From positions 191,224 to 255,223 of the forward strand of contig NZ_KQ959516.1 of assembly GCF_001552785.1 (NCBI RefSeq): DNA of 64,000 nucleotides, read 5' to 3'. Under the pieces are notes generated by a model. That model did no database searches and was not told the origin of the DNA. It worked only from the letters and a program-made list of their open reading frames with translations. Numbering within the stretch: position 1 is the first letter of the stretch; each line of letters opens with the position of its first letter. The translations under genes and the position numbers were made by a program. Origin of the DNA: Atopobium deltae (lineage in GTDB: Bacteria > Actinomycetota > Coriobacteriia > Coriobacteriales > Atopobiaceae). Shown here one piece after another: positions 63,972-64,000 of the stretch.

Positions 63972-64000
63972 CCATTTCTAACGGTCTTGTTACGCTTGCA

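Noticed and set aside
1..64000. CRISPR arrays, rRNA genes, insertion sequences
   Set aside because: No regularly spaced direct repeats, no rRNA-like stretch and no transposase or integrase motif were seen.

Overview
The window is a chromosomal segment of a mid-G+C actinobacterium, most likely class Coriobacteriia (Atopobiaceae-like). This is inferred, not searched. Supporting signs are the cysS-ispF-ispD-disA-clpC cluster, a zinc-type uS14, a BspA-like LPXTG surface protein fragment, a C69 dipeptidase fragment and a BceRSAB-like peptide-sensing module. Almost every gene lies on the minus strand; only the last gene (62928-63971) is on plus.

Layout from left to right (transcription runs right to left). 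1-3844 is a two-component system with an ABC transporter of the bacitracin-sensing type; its permease runs off the left edge. 3874-9293 holds a family 2 glycosyltransferase, an LCP-like envelope protein, truA and an ECF transporter energy module (ecfT plus a fused double ATPase). 9472-10465 is an A+T-rich pair: a secreted protein and a small membrane protein, behind a promoter embedded in inverted repeats. 10840-26929 is the S10-spc-alpha ribosomal supercluster, rplC to rplQ, with secY, adk, map, infA and rpoA. 27327-28523 is a 5'-truncated LPXTG gene wedged between rplC and rpsJ. 28869-32227 is the str operon (rpsL-rpsG-fusA-rpsJ, without tuf). 32399-32791 is a decayed dipeptidase. 33001-47725 is the classic rpoC-rpoB-rplL-rplJ-rplA-rplK-nusG-secE-tRNA-Trp-rpmG-tuf region with tRNA-Met, tRNA-Thr, tRNA-Tyr and a second tRNA-Thr.

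47803-50820 is a small accessory island. An Xre/ImmA regulator-protease pair is controlled by a 39-bp perfect inverted repeat. Next come a polymorphic-toxin-like protein, a likely immunity partner, an unknown gene and a DUF4417 gene. 50846-62686 returns to core genes: yacP, rlmB, cysS, ispF, ispD, disA, clpC, lysS (fused to a Trbp111-type tRNA-binding domain), greA and tatA. The right end carries a divergent spermidine-synthase-like gene.

The window is mostly gene-expression machinery: ribosomal proteins, RNA polymerase, translation factors, tRNAs and synthetases. Less ordinary signals are: (1) the heptamer CGAGAAG/CTTCTCG, seen about 17 times more often than chance in the first 9.3 kb, in both orientations and between genes, yet nearly absent from the two accessory blocks, a pattern like that of DNA uptake sequences; (2) the toxin/immunity/DUF4417 island; (3) the secreted-protein/membrane-protein pair; (4) an Asn at the rifampicin-pocket position equivalent to E. 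coli RpoB His526, followed by a lengthened loop; (5) interruptions of the ribosomal operons. No CRISPR array, integrase, transposase or rRNA gene was seen.
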